Of a stretch of 64,000 bases of DNA, positions 44,405-52,958 are shown one piece after another. The notes under the pieces were generated by a model, which ran no database searches, was not told the DNA's origin, and worked only from the letters and a program-made list of their open reading frames with translations. A program made the translations under genes and the position numbers. How positions within the stretch are numbered: position 1 is the first letter of the stretch; each line of letters starts with the position of its first letter. Origin of the DNA: Castellaniella sp049651205 (GTDB taxonomy: Bacteria > Pseudomonadota > Gammaproteobacteria > Burkholderiales > Burkholderiaceae_B); contig NZ_JBASBR010000007.1 of NCBI RefSeq assembly GCF_049651205.1, positions 372,001 through 436,000 of the forward strand, written 5' to 3'.

Positions 44405-46015
44405 TTAAGTAGGAACCCGCTTATATTGCGCCGCAAGCGCAAGAAAAGCATCCAAATTACCATCCGAGCGAATTTCTTGCTGCAGAATTGCTGAAACCCG
44501 AGGCGCCACCTGAGCCGCTAATGTGGCGTCAAGAAACAACATCCTGTGGCGCCGAGCCAACACATCCGCAACCGTCTGCGCGTACTCATAGCGCGCAGCA
44601 TAACGCACCATGGCCTCGGTTAAGCCCAGGCCCAGCTCGATATCGGCCCCTGGCAAGGCCTGCACAGCTGCAGCCTCGGTGCCATAGCACTGCAGGCCCG
44701 GAGATGCCCCCAACGACGGCCAGGGCTGCTGCCTGTCGGGTGCACCCAACAGCGCAAACCGCGCAGTCTGGCATTTGGGCAATGGGTTGAGCAGGCCTGC
44801 TTGCACACAGTGCTGCAAGACATCCTCAGCCATAGCACGGTAGGTTGTCCACTTGCCACCGGTGACTGTAACCAGCCCCGAAGGACTGACGCGAACGGTG
44901 TGTTCTCTACTGATTGATTTGGTGCTTCCGGCATCGGCATCCGGACGCACCAGTGGGCGCAAGCCCACCCAGACGCTGCGCACATCCGCCGCCTGCGGTG
45001 CACGGGCCAGCACATGGGCGGATTCTCTAAGAATAAAGGCAGCTTCTTCTGCCAGCGCATGCGGTTCGCGCTCGACATGATCCCGAGGTGTATCGGTGGT
45101 ACCTAATATGACATGACCCAGCCAGGGCACGGCAAACAGCACCCGGCCATCCCGCGTGTGCGGTACCAGCAAGGCATGATCAGAAGGTAAAAACGAACGA
45201 TCGACCACCAAGTGGACACCCTGGCTGGGTGCCACCATAGGCCGCACCCGCTGGCCGCGTGCTGCGTCGTCCAGTTGCCGGAGGGCATCTACCCAGACAC
45301 CCGTGGCATTAATGACGCAGCGTGCGCGCACCTGCCCTTCGAGGGGCTGATCAGAGGCCGCCAACCCGTCTTTCCAGCGTACGCCACAGATACGCCCGTC
45401 CTCGTGGAGAATATCCACAGCCGGACAATAATTGACCAGCAAGGCGCCTTGCGCAGCGGCGGTGCGGGCCAGTGTGAGCGCCAGACGCGCATCATCAAAC
45501 TGGCCGTCCCAATATTTGACGCCGCCGTACAGATGCTGTGCATTGACCCCCGGCAATTGCGCCAGGGTGCTGGATTTACCCAACCAGCGGGTCTTGCCCA
45601 GGCTCGCAGCACCTGCCAGGGCGTCGTACATTTTTAGCCCGATACCATAAAACGGCACTTCCCAGGGGCGATAGGCAGGCATGATGAACGCCAGCGGCTG
45701 AGCCAGGTGAGGTGCATTGTTGAGTAGCGCACGGCGCTCGTGCAATGCCTCGCGCACCAACCCGATATTGCCCTGAGCCAGGTAGCGCACGCCCCCATGC
45801 ACCAATTTGGTGGCGCGCGAAGACGTGCCGCCTGCAAAATCGTGCGACTCGAGCAGCAACACGGACAGCCCGCGCAAGCGGGCGTCCAGTGCCACCCCCA
45901 GCCCACTGGCCCCGCCGCCAATGACAACCAGATCAACTGCCTCGAGGGAGACAAGCTCGGCTAGCAGTTGAGCCCGGTTGGTGACAGCCGGCGACGGGAC
46001 AGTGGTTTGAGACAT
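44405..46015 (-). CDS. glpD: Aerobic glycerol-3-phosphate dehydrogenase GlpD
   Basis: GlpD (536 aa) oxidises glycerol 3-phosphate to dihydroxyacetone phosphate and reduces quinone at the membrane. The N-terminal FAD site is LVVIGGGASGLGVALDARLR, followed by GGTSSRATKLVHGGVRYLAQ, both diagnostic. GGKWTTYRAMAEDV lies near the C-terminal domain. I chose the ATG at 46015, with AAGG about 11 nt upstream; an ATG at 46024 overlaps the glpV stop and is the alternative. It is the last gene of the glp transport unit. Confidence 0.95.
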   Translation of the reverse strand: MSQTTVPSPAVTNRAQLLAELVSLEAVDLVVIGGGASGLGVALDARLRGLSVLLLESHDFAGGTSSRATKLVHGGVRYLAQGNIGLVREALHERRALLNNAPHLAQPLAFIMPAYRPWEVPFYGIGLKMYDALAGAASLGKTRWLGKSSTLAQLPGVNAQHLYGGVKYWDGQFDDARLALTLARTAAAQGALLVNYCPAVDILHEDGRICGVRWKDGLAASDQPLEGQVRARCVINATGVWVDALRQLDDAARGQRVRPMVAPSQGVHLVVDRSFLPSDHALLVPHTRDGRVLFAVPWLGHVILGTTDTPRDHVEREPHALAEEAAFILRESAHVLARAPQAADVRSVWVGLRPLVRPDADAGSTKSISREHTVRVSPSGLVTVTGGKWTTYRAMAEDVLQHCVQAGLLNPLPKCQTARFALLGAPDRQQPWPSLGASPGLQCYGTEAAAVQALPGADIELGLGLTEAMVRYAARYEYAQTVADVLARRHRMLFLDATLAAQVAPRVSAILQQEIRSDGNLDAFLALAAQYKRVPT

Positions 46016-46028
46016 GACATCCATACCC

Positions 46029-47762
46029 TTAACGGACGCGACCTTCCTTCCAGGCCTGCAACAATGAATCGTAGGAAACCGTTTCAGGTTTCGGGCTTTC
46101 ATTGGCCAACTTCTTCCAGGGGGCGTGATCGTCGCTGAGCCACTTGGACGGATCGCTCTTGGGATTGAGCTTGGGGGTGCAACGTTTCATCCCGGCACGC
46201 TCGAGACGGGCCATGACCTTGTCCATATCAGTGGCGAGGTTATCCATAGCCTGCTGAGGCGTTTTCTCGCCGGCAATGGCCTGCGAGATGTTGCGCCACC
46301 ACAACTGGGCCAGCTTGGGGTAATCCGGCACGTTGGTGCCCGTGGGTGTCCAGGCCACCCGCGCAGGGCTGCGATAGAACTCAATCAGGCCGCCATAACG
46401 GTTGGCGTTCTTGGTGAAGAAATCGCTACGGATATCGCTGTCGCGAATAAATGTCAGGCCCTTGATGGATTTTTTGAGCGAGGTGGTTTTGGCCGTCACA
46501 AACTGCGCATACAGCCAGGCAGCTGCCACCTTATCGGGATCATGATCCTTGAAGAACGTCCAGGAACCCACATCCTGATAGCCGTTTTGCATCCCCTCTT
46601 TCCAGTAAGGGCCATGCGGCGCAGGTGCCATTCGCCACTTGGGCGAACCGTCTTCGTTGACAACCGGCAAGCCCTTTTTGGTCATGTCGGCAGTAAAGGC
46701 TGTGTACCAGAAGATCTGCTGGGCGATTTCACCCTGGGCAGGCACCGGGCCCGACTCGGAGAACGTCATGCCCATGGCTTCTTTGGGCGCGTAGCTTTTC
46801 ATCCAGTCGATGTACTTGGTCAGTGCGTATACAGCGGCCGGCGAGTTGGTGGCCCCGCCACGCGCCACGGATGCGCCAACCGGGGTGCAGTTATCGTCCG
46901 CGACACGGATACCCCATTCGTCAACCGGCAAGCCGTTGGGCGTGCCTTTGTCGGCCGAGCCCGCCATCGACAACCAGGCGTCTGTGAAGCGCCAGCCCAG
47001 GGAAGGGTCTTTCTTGCCGTAATCCATATGGCCATAAATAGGCTTGCCATCAATGGTTTTCACATCATCAGTAAAGAACTTGGCAATGTCTTCGTATGCC
47101 GACCAGGTGATGGGCACGCCGAGATCGTATCCATATTTGGCCTTGAATTTCTCTTTGAGGTCAGGCCGGTTGAAGAGGTCGTAGCGGAACCAGTACAGAT
47201 TAGCAAACTGCTGGTCGGGCAGCTGATACATATTGCCGTCCGGCGCCGTGGTGAACGACGTACCAATGAAATCCTTGAGATCAAGCCCGGGGTTGGTGAA
47301 CTCTTTGCCCGCACCTTTCATATAGTCGGTCAGCGACAGCACTTCACCATAGCGATAGTGCATCCCGATGAGGTCGGAGTCGGAGATCCAGCCATCGTAA
47401 ATGGATTTGCCAGACAACATCGACGTTTGCAGCTTTTCGACCACATCCCCTTCTTGGATGAGGTCGTGGTTGACCTTGATGCCGGTGATTTCCTCGAAGG
47501 CCTTGGCAAGCACCTTGGACTCGTATTCGTGGGTGGTCAGGGTTTCGGAGACCACGTTGATCTCGTTGACCCCTTTGGCTTTGAGTTTGGCAGCCGCATC
47601 AATAAACCACTGCATCTCTGCTTTTTGCTGGTCTTTATTCAGCGTCGATGGCTGAAACTCGGTGTTGATCCACTTCTCGGCTTCGGCCATGCCGGCCCAT
47701 GCGGCCTGGCTGCCCAGGGCGCAGGCCATAGCCAGCGCCACTGCAGTGTAGCGAAATCTCAT
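46029..47762 (-). CDS. glpV: Glycerol ABC transporter substrate-binding protein GlpV
   Basis: This protein (577 aa) is the periplasmic binding component of a glycerol importer. A classic Sec signal peptide (FRYTAVALAMACALGSQAAWA) is followed by a large extracellular solute-binding fold (family 1 type) with KAFEEITGIKVNHDLIQEGD and QTSMLSGKSIYDGWISDSDL. The ATG at 47762 has a strong GAGGAG upstream; the ORF extends 72 codons further but without signal-peptide logic. It is unusually long for a binding protein, as GlpV homologs are. The glycerol role is inferred from glpD and glpK linkage. Confidence 0.9.
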   Translation of the reverse strand: MRFRYTAVALAMACALGSQAAWAGMAEAEKWINTEFQPSTLNKDQQKAEMQWFIDAAAKLKAKGVNEINVVSETLTTHEYESKVLAKAFEEITGIKVNHDLIQEGDVVEKLQTSMLSGKSIYDGWISDSDLIGMHYRYGEVLSLTDYMKGAGKEFTNPGLDLKDFIGTSFTTAPDGNMYQLPDQQFANLYWFRYDLFNRPDLKEKFKAKYGYDLGVPITWSAYEDIAKFFTDDVKTIDGKPIYGHMDYGKKDPSLGWRFTDAWLSMAGSADKGTPNGLPVDEWGIRVADDNCTPVGASVARGGATNSPAAVYALTKYIDWMKSYAPKEAMGMTFSESGPVPAQGEIAQQIFWYTAFTADMTKKGLPVVNEDGSPKWRMAPAPHGPYWKEGMQNGYQDVGSWTFFKDHDPDKVAAAWLYAQFVTAKTTSLKKSIKGLTFIRDSDIRSDFFTKNANRYGGLIEFYRSPARVAWTPTGTNVPDYPKLAQLWWRNISQAIAGEKTPQQAMDNLATDMDKVMARLERAGMKRCTPKLNPKSDPSKWLSDDHAPWKKLANESPKPETVSYDSLLQAWKEGRVR

Positions 47763-47809
47763 ATTGCTCTCCTCAGGTTTTATCGTGTCTGCCCCGATAC
47801 TTTGATCCG

Positions 47810-47826
47810 GTGCCGCTGCGGGGCAC
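47810..47826 (-). repeat. Short hairpin in the glpU-glpV spacer
   Basis: The 119-bp spacer between glpU and glpV is the longest inside the operon. It contains GTGCC/GGCAC arms (47810-47814 and 47822-47826) around a GC-rich loop. With the strong glpV Shine-Dalgarno this could favour extra binding-protein expression through mRNA processing or stability, but that is inference. Confidence 0.3.
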
Positions 47827-47881
47827 AGCAAGACACCAGGCAACAGCCGGGACACTACCCGACTGCCCTTTGGTTTTTGAT

Positions 47882-48190
47882 TTATCCCTTGCGCATGATG
47901 AATACCAGCACCACCATGGAGATGACGAAACTGATCCATACGGAAGGCTCGGCCTGCAAGGAGAACCAGTTTTCCCATTGTTCGCCCAAGCCCAAAAAGC
48001 CCAGATTGATGTATGCGGCAACCAGCAAACCGATGAACAAACGATCACCGCGTGTGGTAGCCATGGGCAAAAAGCCCTTGCGCAATACATTGGGTGACTT
48101 GATCTCCCAAATTGTCATGCCCGTCAGCAGCAGTACCACGCAAATAAAAAACACGGCAGTGGGCACTGTCCAGACCATCCAGTCAAGCAT
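47882..48190 (-). CDS. glpU: Small membrane protein GlpU, DUF2160 family
   Basis: This protein (102 aa) has three predicted membrane helices (AVFFICVVLLLTGMTIW, LFIGLLVAAYINLGFLGL, VWISFVISMVVLVFIM). It matches the DUF2160 family that accompanies glycerol ABC transporters of the glpSTPQUV type. Its exact role is unknown; it could help assemble or regulate the permease. It lies 11 bp after glpQ and before the binding-protein gene. Confidence 0.85.
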   Translation of the reverse strand: MLDWMVWTVPTAVFFICVVLLLTGMTIWEIKSPNVLRKGFLPMATTRGDRLFIGLLVAAYINLGFLGLGEQWENWFSLQAEPSVWISFVISMVVLVFIMRKG

Positions 48191-48201
48191 CTTGCACCCC
48201 C

Positions 48202-49020
48202 TTAAACGCGACCCATTGCGAAGCCTTTCGCAATGTAATGACGAACAAACCAGATCACGATGGCGCCCGGCACAATGGTGAGCGTGCCGGCAGCTGCCAG
48301 CGTCGCCCAGTCCATCCCGGACGCTGACACCGTGCGCGTCATAATCGCGGCAATCGGCTTGGCATCCACGCTGGTGAGTGTCCGTGCCAGCAAAAGCTCG
48401 ACCCAGCTGAACATGAAACAGAAAAATGCCGCCACGCCGACACCCGATTTAATGAGCGGCAGGAAAATCGTGATGAAAAATCGTGGAAAGCTGTAGCCAT
48501 CGATATATGCTGTTTCATCGATCTCGCGCGGAATGCCGCTCATGAAGCCCTCCAGGATCCACACAGCCAGCGGCACGTTGAACAGGAGATGCGCCAGGGC
48601 AACTGCCCAATAGGTATCCAGCAGCCCCAGCGTTGCATACAGCTGGAAAAAGGGCAGTAGAAACACTGCTGGCGGCGTCATGCGATTGGTGAGCAGCCAG
48701 AAGAACACGTGCTTGTCGCCCAAAAATGAGTATCGGGAGAACGCGTACGCGGCAGGCAAGGCCACCGAAATGGCCATCACCATATTAAGCAGGACATAAG
48801 CCAGGCTATTGACGTAGCCCATATACCAGGAGGGATCTGTGAGTATGGTGCGGTAGTTGGCCAAGGTGAATTCTCGTGGAAAGATCGAGAACTCGGCCAG
48901 GATGCCCTGGTTGGTTTTGAAGCTCATGACTACCATCCAGTAGACAGGAACCAGAGCAAACAACAGATACAGCAGCAAAAACACCGTGCGCTTGCGCGGC
49001 AACCAAACGGGTTTAGTCAT
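48202..49020 (-). CDS. glpQ: Glycerol ABC transporter permease GlpQ
   Basis: This permease (272 aa) is of the carbohydrate-uptake (CUT1, MalG-like) type. An N-terminal helix (FLLLYLLFALVPVYWMVVMS) and about five further helices are visible. The EAA-type coupling loop is FMSGIPREIDETAYIDGYSF. The ATG at 49020 overlaps the glpP stop by 8 nt. The ORF extends 18 codons upstream inside glpP, which I rejected. It should pair with GlpP. Confidence 0.92.
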   Translation of the reverse strand: MTKPVWLPRKRTVFLLLYLLFALVPVYWMVVMSFKTNQGILAEFSIFPREFTLANYRTILTDPSWYMGYVNSLAYVLLNMVMAISVALPAAYAFSRYSFLGDKHVFFWLLTNRMTPPAVFLLPFFQLYATLGLLDTYWAVALAHLLFNVPLAVWILEGFMSGIPREIDETAYIDGYSFPRFFITIFLPLIKSGVGVAAFFCFMFSWVELLLARTLTSVDAKPIAAIMTRTVSASGMDWATLAAAGTLTIVPGAIVIWFVRHYIAKGFAMGRV

Positions 49021-49906
49021 GATGAACCTCGCGGCTGCCGGTGCCCACGCGCAGCATCCAGTTATACAGAACAAAGCAGAACAGCAGAATAATCAGGAAG
49101 TAAATCAGCGAGAACGCCGCTGCCGGCCCCATATCAAACTGACCAATCGCTTTTTGCGTAAGGTACTGGCTTAAAAAAGTAGTGGAGTTGCCCGGGCCAC
49201 CGCCCGTCAGGACAAAAGGCTCGGTGTAGATCATGAAGCTGTCCATAAAACGCAGCAGCACGGCAATCATCAGCACCCCGCGCAGCTTGGGCAGCTGGAT
49301 GTACCGAAACACCGCCCACTTGCTTGCGCCATCAATACTGGCCGCCTGATAGTAGGCCTCGGGGATGGATTGCAAACCGGCATATGCCAGCAGCGCCACC
49401 AGGGGTGTCCAGTGCCAGACATCCATCAGCAACACGGTCAGCCAGGCCTGAACCGGGTTGCCCACATAGCTATAGTCGATGCCCAATTGCGTCAATGCCC
49501 AGCCAAACAGGCCAATATCGGTGCGCCCGAAAATCTGCCAGATGGTCCCCACGACGTTCCAGGGGATGAGCAGCGACAAAGAGATAATGACCAGCACAGC
49601 CGAGGCCCGCCACCCCTTGGCCGGCATGGACAGGGCCAGCATCACACCCAGTGGCAGCTCGATCGCCAGCACAGCCCCTGAAAACATCAGCTGGCGCCAG
49701 AGCGCAGCGTGCAGGTCTTCGTCGCGCATGATGCTGGCAAACCATTCGGTACCCACAAACACCGCCTGATTTGGGCCCAGGATATCCTGCACCGAATAAT
49801 TGACAACGGTCATCAGGGGGATGATGGCCGAAAACGACACACAGACAATCACAGGCAGAATCAGCCACCAGGCCTTTTGATTGACAGGTTTTGTGATGGT
49901 ACTCAT
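49013..49906 (-). CDS. glpP: Glycerol ABC transporter permease GlpP
   Basis: This permease (297 aa) is of the MalF-like type. The first helix is AWWLILPVIVCVSFSAIIPL, and the coupling loop is YAGLQSIPEAYYQAASIDGA followed by SKWAVFRYIQLPKL. I chose the ATG at 49906 (MSTITKPVNQKAWW), with GAGGAA upstream; the open frame runs much further upstream inside glpT and is a shadow there. It overlaps glpT by 4 nt (ATGA) and glpQ by 8 nt. Confidence 0.92.
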   Translation of the reverse strand: MSTITKPVNQKAWWLILPVIVCVSFSAIIPLMTVVNYSVQDILGPNQAVFVGTEWFASIMRDEDLHAALWRQLMFSGAVLAIELPLGVMLALSMPAKGWRASAVLVIISLSLLIPWNVVGTIWQIFGRTDIGLFGWALTQLGIDYSYVGNPVQAWLTVLLMDVWHWTPLVALLAYAGLQSIPEAYYQAASIDGASKWAVFRYIQLPKLRGVLMIAVLLRFMDSFMIYTEPFVLTGGGPGNSTTFLSQYLTQKAIGQFDMGPAAAFSLIYFLIILLFCFVLYNWMLRVGTGSREVHHD

Positions 49907-50982
49907 GGGATGAGTTCCTCGTTTTGGTAGAAACACGTGTGCGCATCCAGCAGCGCCACATGAATGTCGGAGCCTGCAGCGGGTACTGGCGCGTCTACAG
50001 GCAAATGAGCCTTGATGTCGAGGCCCTGTACTTGAGCGCTGAGCAACTGGCTGGTACCCAGATGGCGCACCCACTGCACAGTGGCAGGCACGGTATCTGC
50101 CGCAGGCTGTGCATGCACCTGCAGGTACTCGGGCCGGATACCCAGCGTGAGTGGCCCTTCTGGCAACGACAAGGCCTGAGCGCCCTGAAGGGCCTGCTGA
50201 CCAAGCCACAGAGAGCGGTCTGCCCGGCACTGCACGGGCAGAAGATTCATGCCAGGTGAGCCAATGAAATGTCCTACAAACGTGTGCCGCGGGCGCTCGA
50301 AGAGATCTGCCGGCGTACCCTGCTGAACGACACGGCCGCGAGCCATGACCAAAACCTGGTCGGCAAATGTCATGGCCTCTACTTGGTCGTGGGTGACATA
50401 AATGAGTGTGAGGCCAAGCTCGTGGTGAATCTCTTTTAGCTTGCGGCGCAGCTCCCATTTGAGGTGGGGATCGATCACGGTGAGAGGCTCGTCGAACAGG
50501 ACAGCCGACACATCCGGCCGAACCAGACCACGCCCCAAAGAGATTTTTTGCTTGGCATCTGCAGCCAGATTGGCGGCACGTTGATCCAGAAACGCAGACA
50601 GGTCGAGCATTTCGGCGACCTGCCCCACCCGCTGCTTGATTTGCTGTGCAGGCACCCTGCGATTGCGCAAAGGAAACGCGAGGTTTTCACCTACCGTCAT
50701 AGTGTCGTAGATCACGGGAAACTGAAACACCTGAGCGATATTGCGTTGCTGGGGCGTATCCCGGGTACGATCGACACCATCAAACTGAACCGTGCCATGC
50801 GAGGCGGTAACCAAGCCGGAAATAATATTGAGCATGGTGGTTTTGCCGCAACCCGAGGGGCCCAGCAAAGCATAGGCGCCACCATTCTCAAAACAGATTT
50901 TCAGCGGCAACAGCGCGTAGTCGGCATCAGAGTGCACGACCTTCTGGTAGCTATGCGCCAGGTCGAGATCAATGCGAGCCAT
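49903..50982 (-). CDS. glpT: Glycerol ABC transporter ATPase GlpT (degenerate signature motif)
   Basis: This ATPase (359 aa) has Walker A GPSGCGKTT (41-49), Walker B AVLFDE (160-165) and H-loop His198 (IYVTHDQVEAM). The LSGGQ signature is degenerate: LAADAKQK at 139-146, then ISLGRGLVRPD. The C-terminal MOI/OB-type domain includes LTLGIRPEYLQVHAQP. I chose the ATG at 50982, which has GGAGG 6 nt upstream. It overlaps glpS by 14 nt, so the two ATPases are coupled and probably form a heterodimer. This glpT is an ATPase and not the enteric GlpT antiporter. Confidence 0.92.
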   Translation of the reverse strand: MARIDLDLAHSYQKVVHSDADYALLPLKICFENGGAYALLGPSGCGKTTMLNIISGLVTASHGTVQFDGVDRTRDTPQQRNIAQVFQFPVIYDTMTVGENLAFPLRNRRVPAQQIKQRVGQVAEMLDLSAFLDQRAANLAADAKQKISLGRGLVRPDVSAVLFDEPLTVIDPHLKWELRRKLKEIHHELGLTLIYVTHDQVEAMTFADQVLVMARGRVVQQGTPADLFERPRHTFVGHFIGSPGMNLLPVQCRADRSLWLGQQALQGAQALSLPEGPLTLGIRPEYLQVHAQPAADTVPATVQWVRHLGTSQLLSAQVQGLDIKAHLPVDAPVPAAGSDIHVALLDAHTCFYQNEELIP

Positions 50983-52048
50983 GATTAACCTCCGGTGCGC
51001 GCAGCAGGGATCCGTCCTGGGCAAACAAAAATACGCGCCGACTGGAAAAATGCAGGGTCAGCATGTCGCCCAAGTGGTAATGACTGACCCCCGGCACCTG
51101 GGCAATCATGGCTCCGACGGGCGTATCGACATGGACGTAGGTGGCCGAGCCGGAAATTTCGGCTAGCTGCACTTGACCTTGCAGCTGGCAATCAGCCCCT
51201 TGCGAATGAAAGGACAGATCGGCTGCACGCAGGCCCAGCGTAACTGGGCCTGGTGCCACTGGCGCATCCAGCGCAACTGACAAGGCGGTATCGCCCACTA
51301 CCCGGACAACCCCGGCTTCGGTCTGTGCAGACAGGAAGTTCATGGGAGGATCACTGAAGGCGCGGGCGGCCCGAATGGACACCGGATGGTTAAAGACATC
51401 AATGGTGGGGCCATACTGCAAAACCTCGCCCTCATCCAAAATGGCGGTATACCCCCCAAGCAGCAGCGCCTCGCCGGGCTCGGTGGTGGCGTACACCACG
51501 GTAGAGCGTCCCTGCGTAAACATCACCCCAAGCTCTTCGCGCAAATCCTCGCGCAACTTGTAATCCAGATTGACCAGTGGCTCGTCGAGCAACATCAGAG
51601 GCGCATCTTTGGCTAAGGCTCGGGCCAAGGCCACCCGCTGCTGCTGGCCACCAGAGAGCTCGGCCGGCAGGCGTTGGAGGAATTCTTCGATGTGCAGCGT
51701 GCGTGCGATCTCCTGGACGCGGGCCTGAATATCGTGCTGTCCACGCAAGCGCATAGGCGAGGCGATATTGCCCGCGACTGTCATGGAGGGGTAATTGATG
51801 AACTGCTGATACACCATGGCAATATTTCGGTGGCGCACCGGCACGCCGGTGACGTCGGCACCATCCACTTTTATCTGACCCGACGAGGGTTCATCAAGCC
51901 CCGCCATGATGCGCATCAGACTGGTTTTACCAGCACGGGTAGACCCCAACAACACGGTCAGGGCGGATTCCTGCAAGGTGAAATCCAGGGGATACAACCA
52001 GGTTTCTGCACCCACCTGCTTGCTCACCCCAGCCAGTTCTAGCTGCAT
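50969..52048 (-). CDS. glpS: Glycerol ABC transporter ATPase GlpS (H-loop lacks His)
   Basis: This ATPase (359 aa) has Walker A GSTRAGKTS (35-43), an intact LSGGQQQRVALARAL signature (131-145) and Walker B LMLLDE (151-156). At the H-loop, YATTEPGEAL replaces YVTHDQVEAM, so the switch His is Thr189. The C-terminal domain has VTLGLRAADLSFH. It is the first gene of the seven-gene glpSTPQUVD unit and faces glpR across 133 bp. Confidence 0.92.
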   Translation of the reverse strand: MQLELAGVSKQVGAETWLYPLDFTLQESALTVLLGSTRAGKTSLMRIMAGLDEPSSGQIKVDGADVTGVPVRHRNIAMVYQQFINYPSMTVAGNIASPMRLRGQHDIQARVQEIARTLHIEEFLQRLPAELSGGQQQRVALARALAKDAPLMLLDEPLVNLDYKLREDLREELGVMFTQGRSTVVYATTEPGEALLLGGYTAILDEGEVLQYGPTIDVFNHPVSIRAARAFSDPPMNFLSAQTEAGVVRVVGDTALSVALDAPVAPGPVTLGLRAADLSFHSQGADCQLQGQVQLAEISGSATYVHVDTPVGAMIAQVPGVSHYHLGDMLTLHFSSRRVFLFAQDGSLLRAPEVNHGSH

Positions 52049-52087
52049 GAAAACCCTCTCTGTATGTTTCTATTTTGAGCATTATTG

Positions 52088-52104
52088 TTCGTTTCTTATT
52101 CGTA
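52088..52104. promoter_or_regulatory. Candidate GlpR operator near glpS
   Basis: The motif TTCGTT-N5-TTCGTA begins at 52088, with two TTCG cores spaced 11 bp. It stands 40 bp upstream of the glpS start. A near-identical element lies 54 bp away near glpR. The DeoR-family repressor encoded beside it is the natural candidate binder; no experiment is implied. Confidence 0.45.
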
Positions 52105-52141
52105 TGCCGCTAGTAAAAACCCTAGGGTCGGTTCTTTTTTT

Positions 52142-52158
52142 TTCGTTGTACATTCGTT
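52142..52158. promoter_or_regulatory. Candidate GlpR operator near glpR
   Basis: TTCGTT-N5-TTCGTT begins at 52142, 40 bp before the glpR ATG, with the same 11-bp spacing of TTCG cores as the glpS-side copy. A small palindrome TTCGGCGAA follows at 52169-52177. The element overlaps the end of a run of nine T residues. Confidence 0.45.
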
Positions 52159-52181
52159 CTGTTCATATTTCGGCGAACACC

Positions 52182-52958
52182 ATGAGTCTTAATCCGCGGC
52201 AGATCCGGCTGCTCAAGCAACTGCACCTCAATGGCGCCTGCAGTCTAGAAGATCTCGCCCGGCATCTGCAGGTAACGGTACAAACTGTCCGGCGGGATGT
52301 GCAGCGGCTGGCAGAAACCAACCAATTGGTCAGGTTTCATGGTGGCGCACGCTTGCCTGCCTCTACCACCGAAAACATCGCCTACCGGCAACGGGCGCAA
52401 TTGCATGCAAACGAAAAACAACGCATCGCGCAGGCCATTGCACGCGAAATCCCCAACGACTGTTCATTGATGATCAACATCGGCACCACCACCGAGGCGA
52501 TCGCCCAGGCACTCAGCGGCCATACGGGGCTGCGCATCATCACCAACAATGTCAATGTGGTGCACACTCTGGGACATCAGCCTGGCTGTGAGGTTCTTCT
52601 GGCTGGCGGCACCGTACGGCCGCGTGATCTGGCCATCGTGGGAGAAGCCACGGTAGAGTTCATCCGCCAGTTTCGGGTGGATATCGCTCTGATGGGCATT
52701 TCAGGCATCGAAGACGACGGCACCCTGCGCGACTACGATTATCGTGAAGTCAAAGTATCCCAAGCCATCATGCAGTCGGCCCACGAAGTCTGGATGGCCT
52801 GCGACACCAGCAAGTTCAATCGTCCGGCCATGGTGCGGCTGGGCAATCTATCCCAGATTGACCGTCTGTTTACTGGTGCAACACCACCTGAGCCCTTTCC
52901 GGCCCTGCTGAAAGAAGCGCACGTCGACTGTGTCATTGCACCCGAGGACCAAGCATGA
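52182..52958 (+). CDS. glpR: DeoR-family glycerol regulon repressor GlpR
   Basis: GlpR (258 aa) probably represses the glp genes and is released by glycerol 3-phosphate. The N-terminal HTH is CSLEDLARHLQVTVQTVRRD, followed by the DeoR sensor domain (LMINIGTTTEAIAQALSGHT, ALMGISGIEDDGTLRDYDYR). The ATG at 52182 gives the typical DeoR N terminus and length; the ORF extends upstream through non-coding sequence and glpS antisense. It overlaps glpK by 4 nt (ATGA). Confidence 0.92.
   Translation: MSLNPRQIRLLKQLHLNGACSLEDLARHLQVTVQTVRRDVQRLAETNQLVRFHGGARLPASTTENIAYRQRAQLHANEKQRIAQAIAREIPNDCSLMINIGTTTEAIAQALSGHTGLRIITNNVNVVHTLGHQPGCEVLLAGGTVRPRDLAIVGEATVEFIRQFRVDIALMGISGIEDDGTLRDYDYREVKVSQAIMQSAHEVWMACDTSKFNRPAMVRLGNLSQIDRLFTGATPPEPFPALLKEAHVDCVIAPEDQA

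Noticed and set aside
46125..48281. A 718-codon open frame on the plus strand opposite glpV and glpU
   Set aside because: It is antisense to well-supported genes. Its composition (His/Gly/Arg-rich, no domain) is that of a mirror frame created by codon bias.
49910..50458. Upstream extension of the glpP frame inside glpT
   Set aside because: The open frame continues for 184 codons, but it runs inside glpT in another frame. The ATG at 49906 with GAGGAA gives the right permease N terminus.
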